DNA from: DATAFO01 sp046728015
Lineage (GTDB): Bacteria; Actinomycetota; Thermoleophilia; Solirubrobacterales; 70-9
Length of the DNA stretch: 14,001 nt
Direction: 5' to 3'
NCBI GenBank assembly: GCA_046728015.1
Contig: JBKPDQ010000141.1
Location: 1 to 14,001, forward strand
Shown here: positions 1 through 5,343 of the stretch, piece by piece
Numbering within the stretch: the first letter of the stretch is position 1
How the letters are laid out: every line of letters begins with the position of its first letter
Notes under the pieces: generated by a model
Told to the model about the DNA's origin: nothing
Database searches by the model: none
Seen by the model: the letters and a program-made list of their open reading frames with translations, nothing else
Position numbers and translations under genes: made by a program

Positions 1-1
1 G

Positions 2-1702
2 CACTGTCCGACCGTCACGACCGAGGAGCTCCGCAACTCGAGCCAGGCGGCGGTCGACTGGTTCGTTCGCAATCAGGAGGCCGACGGAACGTGGCTCTAC
101 GAGTACGACGCCGAAGACGATCTGGTTCCGCCCTCCTACAACGAGGTGCGCCACGCCGGGGTGACGATGGGGCTCTACCAGGCTGCCGCGGCGGGGCTGC
201 CGGGAGCGCTGCGGTCCGCCGATCGGGGCACCGAATGGGCGCTCGACCAGCTTGTGGAGGGCGACCGCTGGGCCGCGTTCGGCCATCAGGGCCGCGTCAC
301 CACCGGCGCGAGCGCGCTACTGGCTGCCGGGCTGGCGATCCGCAGGGAGGCGACGGGCTCCGCGCGCTACGACGACGTCATGGCGCGACTCGGCCGCTTT
401 CTCGTCGCTCAGACCGAGCCGTCGGGCGCGGTGCTCGCCGAGTACGACGCGGTAGACCGCGTGCCGGTGCCCGGCCTTTACTCCAAGTACTTCACGGGCG
501 AGGCCTATTGGGCGCTGGCGCTGCTGCACGCAGCGTTCCCGGGCGAGGGGTGGGGCGAAGTCGCGGACCGCATCGGCGCCTACCTGGCGACGTCGCGCGA
601 CGAGGTCGAAGACCACTGGCCGCCGATTCCCGACCACTGGGCGGCCTACGGGGCTGCGGAGACGGCACAGTTCGCGGAGCGCGGCGACCCTCCGCTCACC
701 GAGCACGAGGTGAGCTACGCGCGGCGGCAGGCGGAGCTGTTCGGCAGCGCGACCCGGTGGGTCAGCCAGCAGTTCGGGCCGTGGGGCGCGGTCGTGCGGG
801 GCGGCGACAAGCCTCGGGGCGGCGGCTACGGCGTGATCAGCGAGGCGCTCACCGGCTGGTGGCTGACCGCCCAGGCCGAACCGCGCCTGGCCGACCTCGC
901 CGATCCGATCGCCGACCGGGCGACGTGCATCGCCGGGATCGCCGTCGGCGAGCAGGCTGACGGCGAGGACGCCGCGGACGCCGCCGAGCCGCAGCGCGTT
1001 GAGGGCGCGTGGTTCGTCGATGGCGAGACCCGGATGGACGACCAACAGCACGCGCTGGCCGGGCTGCTGCGGACAATCCCGATCATCGAGGCGCAGGCGG
1101 GTTCGGACGTCGGCGACCTGCCGGACCCCGACGACGATGCGCCGTCGGGATGGGTGTGGGCCGCTGCGCTGGTCCTGGCCCTGAACCCGGCCAGGGCCGC
1201 GTTCGGTGTCCCTCGCAACGGGCGGTCCCCGCGAGAGGCAATTACCCTCGCCGCTTTGGGCGGGGCGATCGGCGGGGTGGGGGTGTGCGTCGTCGCGGCC
1301 CTGGCGGACCCGCTGTTCGACGCCATCGATGTCAGCGATCCGTCGTTTCGAGTGGCAGCGGGAATCGTGGCCGGGATCGCGGGCATCGCCGACCTCTTCC
1401 GGCGGCCACCGCCGCCCGAGCCCTCGCTCCCCGGGTGGCGCGCGGCGCTCGTACCCGTCGCGGTCCCCATCGTCGCCCGTCCGGCGCTGGTGGTGCTGGC
1501 GCTGGGCGCGGGCGCCGATCAGGGCGTCCTGGTGAGCGCCGCCGCGATTGCAGTCGGCGTGGCGCTGTTGGTCTGGCTGGTGGCCAGGGTCCCGACCGAC
1601 GGCGCCGCGGGCCGCGCCCTGCGCTGGGGGGGCCGCGCGCTGGCGGCGGGGCTCGTCGCCTGCGGGGTGATCCTGACCGTTGACGGGGTCCTGGACGTCT
1701 AG
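2..1702 (+). CDS. Alpha/alpha-toroid-like domain fused to MarC-like membrane domain (5' partial)
   Basis: The reading frame is open from the left edge, so the N-terminus is missing; 566 residues are visible. Residues 1 to about 370 are soluble and rich in the Trp, Gly and Tyr patterns of alpha/alpha-toroid folds (six-hairpin glycosidases, terpenoid-cyclase-like proteins), for example NQEADGTWLYEY and YFTGEAYWALALL. An acidic linker lies near residues 320-335. Residues 383-566 hold about six hydrophobic segments. Within them, LNPARAAF, FRVAAGIVAGIAGI and VPVAVPIVARPAL resemble the NPxG, AxRIAGGI and PLAIPLLAGP blocks of MarC/UPF0056 membrane proteins. No catalytic acid can be assigned, so enzymatic function is unproven; the fold calls rest on pattern resemblance. 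A GTG at 146 could start an internal product, but the toroid-like pattern continues upstream of it to the window edge. The stop overlaps the stop of the convergent downstream gene. Confidence 0.72.
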   Translation, partial: HCPTVTTEELRNSSQAAVDWFVRNQEADGTWLYEYDAEDDLVPPSYNEVRHAGVTMGLYQAAAAGLPGALRSADRGTEWALDQLVEGDRWAAFGHQGRVTTGASALLAAGLAIRREATGSARYDDVMARLGRFLVAQTEPSGAVLAEYDAVDRVPVPGLYSKYFTGEAYWALALLHAAFPGEGWGEVADRIGAYLATSRDEVEDHWPPIPDHWAAYGAAETAQFAERGDPPLTEHEVSYARRQAELFGSATRWVSQQFGPWGAVVRGGDKPRGGGYGVISEALTGWWLTAQAEPRLADLADPIADRATCIAGIAVGEQADGEDAADAAEPQRVEGAWFVDGETRMDDQQHALAGLLRTIPIIEAQAGSDVGDLPDPDDDAPSGWVWAAALVLALNPARAAFGVPRNGRSPREAITLAALGGAIGGVGVCVVAALADPLFDAIDVSDPSFRVAAGIVAGIAGIADLFRRPPPPEPSLPGWRAALVPVAVPIVARPALVVLALGAGADQGVLVSAAAIAVGVALLVWLVARVPTDGAAGRALRWGGRALAAGLVACGVILTVDGVLDV

Positions 1703-2247
1703 GTCCTGGGGACCCTGAAGCGCAGCGCGGTCAGCTGGCCGTTCTCGTGCACCGCGGTCCGCTCGAGCCAGATCTGCTTGCCCCCCGGATGGTCGAAGAG
1801 GCGAACGCCGTCGCCGAGCAGGACGGGGGTGAGGTGCACGAGCACCTCGTCGACCAGATCCGCCTCCATGGCCTGCCTGGCCACGTTGGCGCCGAGGATG
1901 ACGACGTTGCGGCCGTCGGCCGCCCGTTTGGCAATTTCCACCGCCTCCTGTATGGGGACGTTCAGGACGGTGCCGGTGACGCCCTTTACCACCGGCGGCT
2001 CGGGCGGCGAATCGTGTCGCAGGACGAAGAACGGGCCGCGATAGGCGCCGCCGTAAAAGCCGGGCTGCTCGCGGTCTTCGACGTCCTGGGTCCGGCGACC
2101 CACCAGCAGCGCCCCTATGGACGCGACCACCTCGTCGATCGTCTCGTCCGGCCCGGCCTCGGCCTCGAACGCCCACCGCATCTCGTCGTTTGGCCCCGCG
2201 ATGTAGCCGTCGAGGCTCATCTGCGTGTGCCAGAGCACTGTGCTCAT
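1699..2247 (-). CDS. Dihydrofolate reductase / RibD C-terminal family protein
   Basis: This 182-residue protein has the layout of stand-alone DHFR-like/RibD-C proteins. An N-terminal strand leads into MSLDGYIAGPND (residues 10-21), then LLVGRRT (47-53), VVILGANVARQAM (115-127) and VDEVLVHLTPVLLGDGVRLF (132-151). The family binds NAD(P)H and reduces pterin- or pyrimidine-like substrates, but most solo members have no assigned substrate. Length is normal for the group. The ATG start is preceded by GGAGG with a 6-base spacer. It is transcribed divergently from the sulfotransferase and converges on the toroid-MarC gene, sharing the palindromic CTAG at its stop. Nothing nearby suggests a folate or riboflavin pathway. 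Confidence 0.9.
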   Translation of the reverse strand: MSTVLWHTQMSLDGYIAGPNDEMRWAFEAEAGPDETIDEVVASIGALLVGRRTQDVEDREQPGFYGGAYRGPFFVLRHDSPPEPPVVKGVTGTVLNVPIQEAVEIAKRAADGRNVVILGANVARQAMEADLVDEVLVHLTPVLLGDGVRLFDHPGGKQIWLERTAVHENGQLTALRFRVPRT

Positions 2248-2366
2248 GTTCAGCCTCCGATCGCTGCCGCTGCTCTTAGTGACCGGCCCTCCGATCAGAA
2301 CTAATCGCTTCGTGGGCGAGCGCTCAGCCTCGCCCTCCAGACCTCCTAGTACCCTGAATCGCTGTC
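2248..2366. promoter_or_regulatory. Divergent promoter region between DHFR-like gene and sulfotransferase
   Basis: This 119-base gap must carry promoters for both flanking genes. On the + strand TACCCT (2350-2355) fits a TAnnnT -10 box and lies 11 bases before the sulfotransferase ATG, so its mRNA would have almost no leader; no Shine-Dalgarno is visible there. Just upstream is a perfect inverted repeat, GGGCGAG (2314-2320) and CTCGCCC (2329-2335), which would cover the -35 position. The 9-mer CCTCCGATC occurs twice (2254-2262 and 2288-2296). The copy nearest the gene contains the Shine-Dalgarno of the minus-strand gene. Confidence 0.4.
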
Positions 2367-3269
2367 ATGGAGGCCTCCGCCCCAGCCACCCGGCTCGACC
2401 GAGCCGAGGCACAGAACGGCGCCCGCGCCCAGGCGGGCCCGCTGCCGAACCTGGTCGTGATCGGGGCCCAGAAGTGCGGCACCAGCGGTCTGCACTACTA
2501 CCTCTCCCTGCACCCCGAGATCTCGATGTCGAAGCCGAAGGAGCTCAACTTCTTCATCGAGGAACGCGCTTGGCCACGAGGGATGGACTGGTATCGGGCG
2601 CACTTTGACCCCGCGGCGCGCGTGCGCGGCGAGGCCTCTCCCAACTACACGTCCTACCCCTACCGCAAGGGCGTCGCCGAGCGCATGCACGCGGTGGTGC
2701 CCGACGCGAAGCTGATCTACCTCGTGCGCGATCCGCTGGCGCGTATCGCGGCGCACTGGGTCCACAACTACGCCAAGCGCCGCGAGAAGGGCACGCTGGC
2801 CGAGACGCTGGCGCACCCGACCACGTCCTACGTGGCGCGCAGCATGTACGCGATGCAGCTCGAGCAGTTCCTGCGCTTCTACCACTCCGAGCAGATCCTC
2901 GTCTTCCAGCAGTCGGACCTGCGCAACGACCGCGAGCACACGCTCCGCACCACGTTCGAGTTCCTCGGCGTCGATCCGGACTTCGCGCACCCGCGCTTCG
3001 AGCAGGAGCGCCACCAGACCTCGCGCAAGACGCGCGCCACCAGGCTCGCGATGCGCCTCGAGCAGCTGGGCCGCAGCCGTCGCGGGCGCCTGCTGCCGGC
3101 CAACTTCTGGCTCGTGCTCGACGACCGGCTGCCGCTGAAGCGCACGATCAAGCGTCCTGACGTGCGCGCCGCGATCCCGGACGAGACCCTGAAGGCACTG
3201 CGCCAGGACGCCGAGCGCCTGCGCGAGCTGACTGGGCGGTCGTTCGAGAACTGGACGATCTGGGGCTGA
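2367..3269 (+). CDS. PAPS-dependent sulfotransferase family protein
   Basis: This 300-residue protein would transfer sulfate from PAPS to an unknown acceptor such as a carbohydrate, lipid or small molecule. The 5'-phosphosulfate loop is GAQKCGTSGL (residues 33-42), followed by HPEISMSKPKELNFF, typical of the heparan N-sulfotransferase-like branch. The 3'-phosphate-binding block is YLVRDPLARIAAHW (118-131). The Ser usually found eight residues after the Arg of RDP is Ala129 here, a departure from the consensus RxPxxRxxS. No signal peptide or membrane segment is seen, so it is probably cytoplasmic. The first 25 residues are low complexity and outside the domain; an ATG start at 2367 is the only good choice. 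Activity is inferred from the motifs; the acceptor cannot be told from the context. Confidence 0.9.
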   Translation: MEASAPATRLDRAEAQNGARAQAGPLPNLVVIGAQKCGTSGLHYYLSLHPEISMSKPKELNFFIEERAWPRGMDWYRAHFDPAARVRGEASPNYTSYPYRKGVAERMHAVVPDAKLIYLVRDPLARIAAHWVHNYAKRREKGTLAETLAHPTTSYVARSMYAMQLEQFLRFYHSEQILVFQQSDLRNDREHTLRTTFEFLGVDPDFAHPRFEQERHQTSRKTRATRLAMRLEQLGRSRRGRLLPANFWLVLDDRLPLKRTIKRPDVRAAIPDETLKALRQDAERLRELTGRSFENWTIWG

Positions 3270-3374
3270 TCTTCAAGCTGGCCTCGATGGTGATCTGGCT
3301 GGAGCGGCGCCCGAGCGCGTTTCTGATCGCCGACTCGGCCGCCCGGCCATCAGCCTCGCCGCGCTGACCGCCTT

Positions 3375-3418
3375 CCTCGCCGCCGGCGAGGGCCTCGCGG
3401 GCGCTCAGTCGGAGCGCC
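3375..3418. terminator. Tandem hairpins between convergent genes
   Basis: Two perfect inverted repeats lie side by side where the sulfotransferase (+) and the HTH protein gene (-) converge. The first is CCTCGCCG at 3375-3382 and CGGCGAGG at 3384-3391. The second is GGCGCTC at 3400-3406 and GAGCGCC at 3412-3418 with a 5-base loop, and it spans the stop codon of the minus-strand gene. Neither is followed by a T tract, so intrinsic termination is only a guess. The rest of 3270-3404 shows no convincing gene. Confidence 0.35.
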
Positions 3419-3932
3419 TGATCACGATCTGGTCGGGCTCGACGGTTACCTCGACGCGCCGCTTGCCCTCCCAGTTCTCCTTGTAGGTGGGGTCGTCGGC
3501 GATCGACGGGTCGAGCCACAGTCCGTAGCCCTCGTCGCCGTGGTCGAACGTCCCCTGCAAGGTGGTGGCGGCTCGACCTCGCCCGCCGCGGCCGCGGCGG
3601 CGCCGGCGGCGCCGGCGGCGGCCACTCTCGGCGTCCTCGTCGGTTGCTCCCTCCTCTTCCTCTGCCCCTTCCTCTTCCTCTGCCCGTTCCTCCTCCTCGA
3701 GGTCGGAGAGCTTCTCGCGCTCGCGTGTGGCCGCCTCGATCTCGGCCTCGATCTCATCGCGCAGATCGGTGTCGTCCCCCTCCTCGCCGTTGGTCTCGAG
3801 CGAGTGGCGGCGGCGGAACTCGCGCAGCTCGGCGGTGGAGACCTCGAGCTGGTGAGCGATCCAGGCGTCGGTGCGCCCCTGGCGGACCCAGGCACGGATC
3901 TGGTTGAGCTGTGAGCGAAGGGGTTTGGCCAC
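3405..3932 (-). CDS. Helix-turn-helix protein with Glu-rich and Arg-rich tracts
   Basis: This 175-residue protein is not recognised as a named family. Residues 1-45 (LNQIRAWVRQGRTDAWIAHQL followed by VSTAELREFRRRH) read as a small helix-turn-helix of the kind found in resolvase-like or sigma-region-4-like proteins. Residues 48-103 are strongly acidic with a likely coiled-coil or disordered Glu-rich stretch. Residues 105-120 are a basic block with nine consecutive Arg and then RG repeats, as in RNA-binding tails. Residues 121-175 form a compact beta-rich end (GTFDHGDEGYGLWLDPS, then VEVTVEPDQIVIRR). The GTG start is supported by GAGG seven bases upstream and by MAKPLRS as a plausible N-terminus. 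Nucleic-acid binding is inferred from HTH and Arg content. It is divergent from csrA, which may mean shared regulation, but no direct link is shown. Confidence 0.82.
   Translation of the reverse strand: MAKPLRSQLNQIRAWVRQGRTDAWIAHQLEVSTAELREFRRRHSLETNGEEGDDTDLRDEIEAEIEAATREREKLSDLEEEERAEEEEGAEEEEGATDEDAESGRRRRRRRRRGRGGRGRAATTLQGTFDHGDEGYGLWLDPSIADDPTYKENWEGKRRVEVTVEPDQIVIRRSD
3653..3692. repeat. 18-bp polypyrimidine tandem repeat inside the HTH gene
   Basis: CCTCTTCCTCTGCCC recurs with an 18-base period (3653-3667 and 3671-3685), and the match continues for six bases after one mismatch. On the coding strand it encodes two EEEEGA units. It is an almost pure pyrimidine run on the + strand, next to the GC-rich repeats (about 3585-3620) that encode the Arg tract. 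Such tracts can change length by slippage. Confidence 0.75.
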
Positions 3933-4121
3933 CCGGTGTCCTCGTCGCAGCGGGCGATACTAACGAACGGTTAGGTCCGCCCGATCGGGGTTGCCATGCG
4001 GCGCTCGAGCGCGTTTGGGTGGCGCGCCAGCACGCGCGACCGGCTACCCTCACCGAGACATATGTTGGGGGGCGCTCCGTTAGGGGGGGCGCAATCAAGC
4101 CGCAGCTCGAATGGAGGCGAG
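3933..4121. promoter_or_regulatory. Divergent control region of the HTH gene and csrA
   Basis: Facing the HTH gene, the minus strand reads TTAGTATCG, giving TAGTAT as a -10-like box, then GAGG before the GTG start. Facing csrA, TACCCT (4045-4050) is a -10-like box that would give a leader of about 65 bases; TATGTT (4061-4066), within the palindrome ACATATGT, is a second choice. No clear -35 box is seen on either strand. The csrA leader has runs of six and seven G (starting near 4067 and 4083) before the hairpin at 4106-4121. Confidence 0.4.
4106..4121 (+). promoter_or_regulatory. GGA-loop hairpin over the csrA ribosome binding site
   Basis: Immediately before the csrA ATG the sequence CTCGAATGGAGGCGAG can fold as a 4-bp stem (CTCG/CGAG) with an 8-base loop AATGGAGG. 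The loop holds both the Shine-Dalgarno (GGAGG, 4113-4117) and a GGA triplet, the core of CsrA binding sites, which prefer GGA in a hairpin loop. Negative autoregulation by CsrA is therefore plausible. The stem is short, so this is an inference from sequence only. Confidence 0.45.
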
Positions 4122-4352
4122 ATGCTGGTCCTGACGCGTAAGACGAACCAGAGCATCATGATCGGAGACGACATCGAAGTCTCCGTGCTGGCTGTATCGC
4201 GGGACAAGATCCGACTGGGGATCACGGCGCCGCGCGACGTGCCCGTGTTCCGCAAGGAGGTCTTCGTTTCGATCAAGGGCGATGACGGGGGCTCGAAGGA
4301 CGATCCGGAGGCGGTCGCCGACGCGCTCGACGGACTCGCCAAGGGTGACTAG
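4122..4352 (+). CDS. csrA: Carbon storage regulator CsrA, RNA-binding translational regulator
   Basis: CsrA is a homodimeric RNA-binding protein that binds GGA motifs near ribosome binding sites and represses or stabilises mRNAs. The 76-residue product begins MLVLTRKTNQSIMIGDDIEV and continues with IRLGITAPRDVPVFRKEV. The key RNA-binding residues Leu4, Arg6 and Arg44 are all present. The acidic tail after residue 53 (GDDGGSKDDPEAVADALDG) is longer than the core fold needs. The frame extends upstream to an ATG at 3996, but the CsrA fold begins at MLVLTRK and a GGAGG lies just before 4122, so that ATG is chosen. In Bacillus-type systems csrA sits with fliW and flagellar genes; neither is in this window, so what controls it here is unknown. 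The gene is divergent from the HTH protein and followed by a small membrane protein. Confidence 0.96.
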   Translation: MLVLTRKTNQSIMIGDDIEVSVLAVSRDKIRLGITAPRDVPVFRKEVFVSIKGDDGGSKDDPEAVADALDGLAKGD

Positions 4353-4368
4353 CACTGTCTGTTACTAG

Positions 4369-4386
4369 CGTTAGCGCCTGCTAATG
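4369..4386. repeat. Inverted repeat downstream of csrA
   Basis: TTAGC-GCCT-GCTAA (4371-4384) is a perfect 5-bp stem with a 4-base loop, extendable by a G-T pair and a C-G pair to 4369-4386. It lies 16 bases after the csrA stop. A second, GC-rich inverted repeat follows (GCCGGCC 4392-4398, GGCCGGC 4415-4421). Either could attenuate csrA transcription or act as an operator for the next gene. There is no T tract. Confidence 0.35.
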
Positions 4387-4414
4387 TTGCCGCCGGCCCG
4401 GAACAGCCCTCCGC

Positions 4415-4446
4415 GGCCGGCTCGTCTAGGGGCCGGCTCGTCTAGG
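4415..4446. repeat. Perfect 16-bp tandem duplication before the small membrane protein gene
   Basis: GGCCGGCTCGTCTAGG occurs twice head to tail with no gap (4415-4430 and 4431-4446), ending 19 bases before the start codon at 4466 and just before the AGGAG at 4451-4455. It looks like a recent slippage duplication in a 5' leader, or a doubled binding site. The first copy also forms the right arm of the inverted repeat at 4392-4421. Confidence 0.85.
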
Positions 4447-4465
4447 AAATAGGAGCACCTGACCA

Positions 4466-4705
4466 ATGCGCATGCGACAGAGCCTCTCCCAGTTCGAGGT
4501 CGCTTTCGAGCAGGAGACGGCGCTCGAGCGCCGCCGGCGCCAGCAGCTTCGCCACCGCGCCGTCGCGCGCTCGCGCGCTCGCCGCATCCAGCGCACCGAG
4601 CAGCGCGGCAACATCGGCTTCGGCGCCTTGCTCCTCGCCCTCACCGTCACGGTCGTCGTCGTCACCGTGGTGATGTTCGAGACGCTCGCCTGGCTGATGG
4701 GCTAG
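4466..4705 (+). CDS. Small single-span membrane protein, basic N-terminus
   Basis: This 79-residue protein has no recognised family. Residues 1-48 are charged and Arg-rich (LERRRRQQLRHRAVARSRARR) and probably helical. Residues 50-77 are one long hydrophobic segment (IGFGALLLALTVTVVVVTVV) ending two residues from the C-terminus. The positive-inside rule puts the basic arm in the cytoplasm with almost nothing outside. AGGAG lies 10 bases before the first ATG. A second ATG six bases later is possible but worse spaced. It is on the csrA strand 113 bases downstream and could be co-transcribed or have its own promoter. It ends four bases from the convergent nuclease gene. Function unknown. Confidence 0.72.
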   Translation: MRMRQSLSQFEVAFEQETALERRRRQQLRHRAVARSRARRIQRTEQRGNIGFGALLLALTVTVVVVTVVMFETLAWLMG

Positions 4706-4709
4706 GCCC

Positions 4710-5237
4710 TCAGCAGGCGCCCCACAGACCGCGGCCGGCGTTGGCCGCCTCTTGGGCGAGGCGGGCGAACCTCGCCGCGAACGAGTCGTTGGGCGCGATC
4801 GTCAGCGTCCGCGCCGCCCCGCGGCGCAGCAGCTCCGCGTTGACGAAGGTGTCGCCTGCGTAGACGTAGGCGAGGAGGCGCCCGTAGCGGTCGCGGCGCT
4901 CGGCGTCGAAGACGAGGCGCACGCGCTTGCCGTCCACCAGCTCGGCGTTGAGCTCGCTCGCATCGCTGCCGAAGCACTCGACGCCGACGTTGGGATCGAC
5001 CTCAGGTGTGTCGACGCCGATGTAGCGCACGTCCTCGACCCCGGAGGGCAGCTCCACCTCGATCGTGTCTCCGTCGGTGACCTCGACGACCTCCCCCGTG
5101 GCCTCTCGGCCCGTGGGGATGTCCCCGTTTGGGTTCCCTTCGTCGCCCCTGTCATCGCACCCACGCAGCAGGGCGGCGACCACGATGGCAAGCAGCACAA
5201 CCGCACCCAGACTCGGCCCTCGGGCTCCGAATCGCAT
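4710..5237 (-). CDS. Exported thermonuclease (SNase-like) family protein
   Basis: Staphylococcal-nuclease-like enzymes cut DNA and RNA with Ca2+. This 175-residue protein has an N-terminal hydrophobic segment (residues 9-25) followed by LLRGC, so it may be a lipoprotein anchored at Cys27, although Arg at that position is unusual for a lipobox. The SNase core follows: VTDGDTIEV (53-61), RYIGVDTPE (71-79) and ERRDRYGRLLAYVY (113-126). These supply the equivalents of catalytic Arg35, Glu43 and Arg87 and the metal-binding Asp residues, so activity is likely. Cys89 and Cys175 could form a disulfide. A TTG five codons upstream (5252) is possible, but GGAG sits nine bases before the ATG at 5237, which I prefer. 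It follows a terminator, so it probably has its own promoter. Confidence 0.92.
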   Translation of the reverse strand: MRFGARGPSLGAVVLLAIVVAALLRGCDDRGDEGNPNGDIPTGREATGEVVEVTDGDTIEVELPSGVEDVRYIGVDTPEVDPNVGVECFGSDASELNAELVDGKRVRLVFDAERRDRYGRLLAYVYAGDTFVNAELLRRGAARTLTIAPNDSFAARFARLAQEAANAGRGLWGAC

Positions 5238-5280
5238 CCGCCCAGTCTCCAAGCCCGGACGGCGGCGCAGCGTCCCCTCA

Positions 5281-5315
5281 AAGAGAAACGCCGGCCGTCG
5301 GCCGGCGTTTCTCTT
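5281..5315 (-). terminator. Strong hairpin terminator, 16-bp perfect stem
   Basis: AAGAGAAACGCCGGCC (5281-5296), a 3-base loop GTC, and its exact reverse complement (5300-5315) form a perfect 16-bp stem. The A-rich and T-rich outer parts of the stem supply the U-rich 3' side on either strand, so it should work in both directions. It sits 28 bases after the stop of the minus-strand membrane protein gene and separates it from the nuclease gene. Confidence 0.9.
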
Positions 5316-5343
5316 CGATAACCGGGCGTACCCGGAAAGGGCT

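Noticed and set aside
317..2176. Very long minus-strand open frame opposite the toroid-MarC and DHFR-like genes
   Set aside because: It is a product of high GC; the translation is Arg/Gly/Pro-rich low complexity with no domain, and both real genes read in other frames with clear motifs.
3270..3404. Possible short gene (26 codons from an ATG near 3285) after the sulfotransferase
   Set aside because: No ribosome binding site, no similarity to anything I know, and it lies in a hairpin-rich convergent gap.
3996..4121. In-frame N-terminal extension of csrA from an ATG at 3996
   Set aside because: The CsrA fold starts at MLVLTRK, a GGAGG precedes 4122, and the extension is low-complexity and would remove the promoter region.
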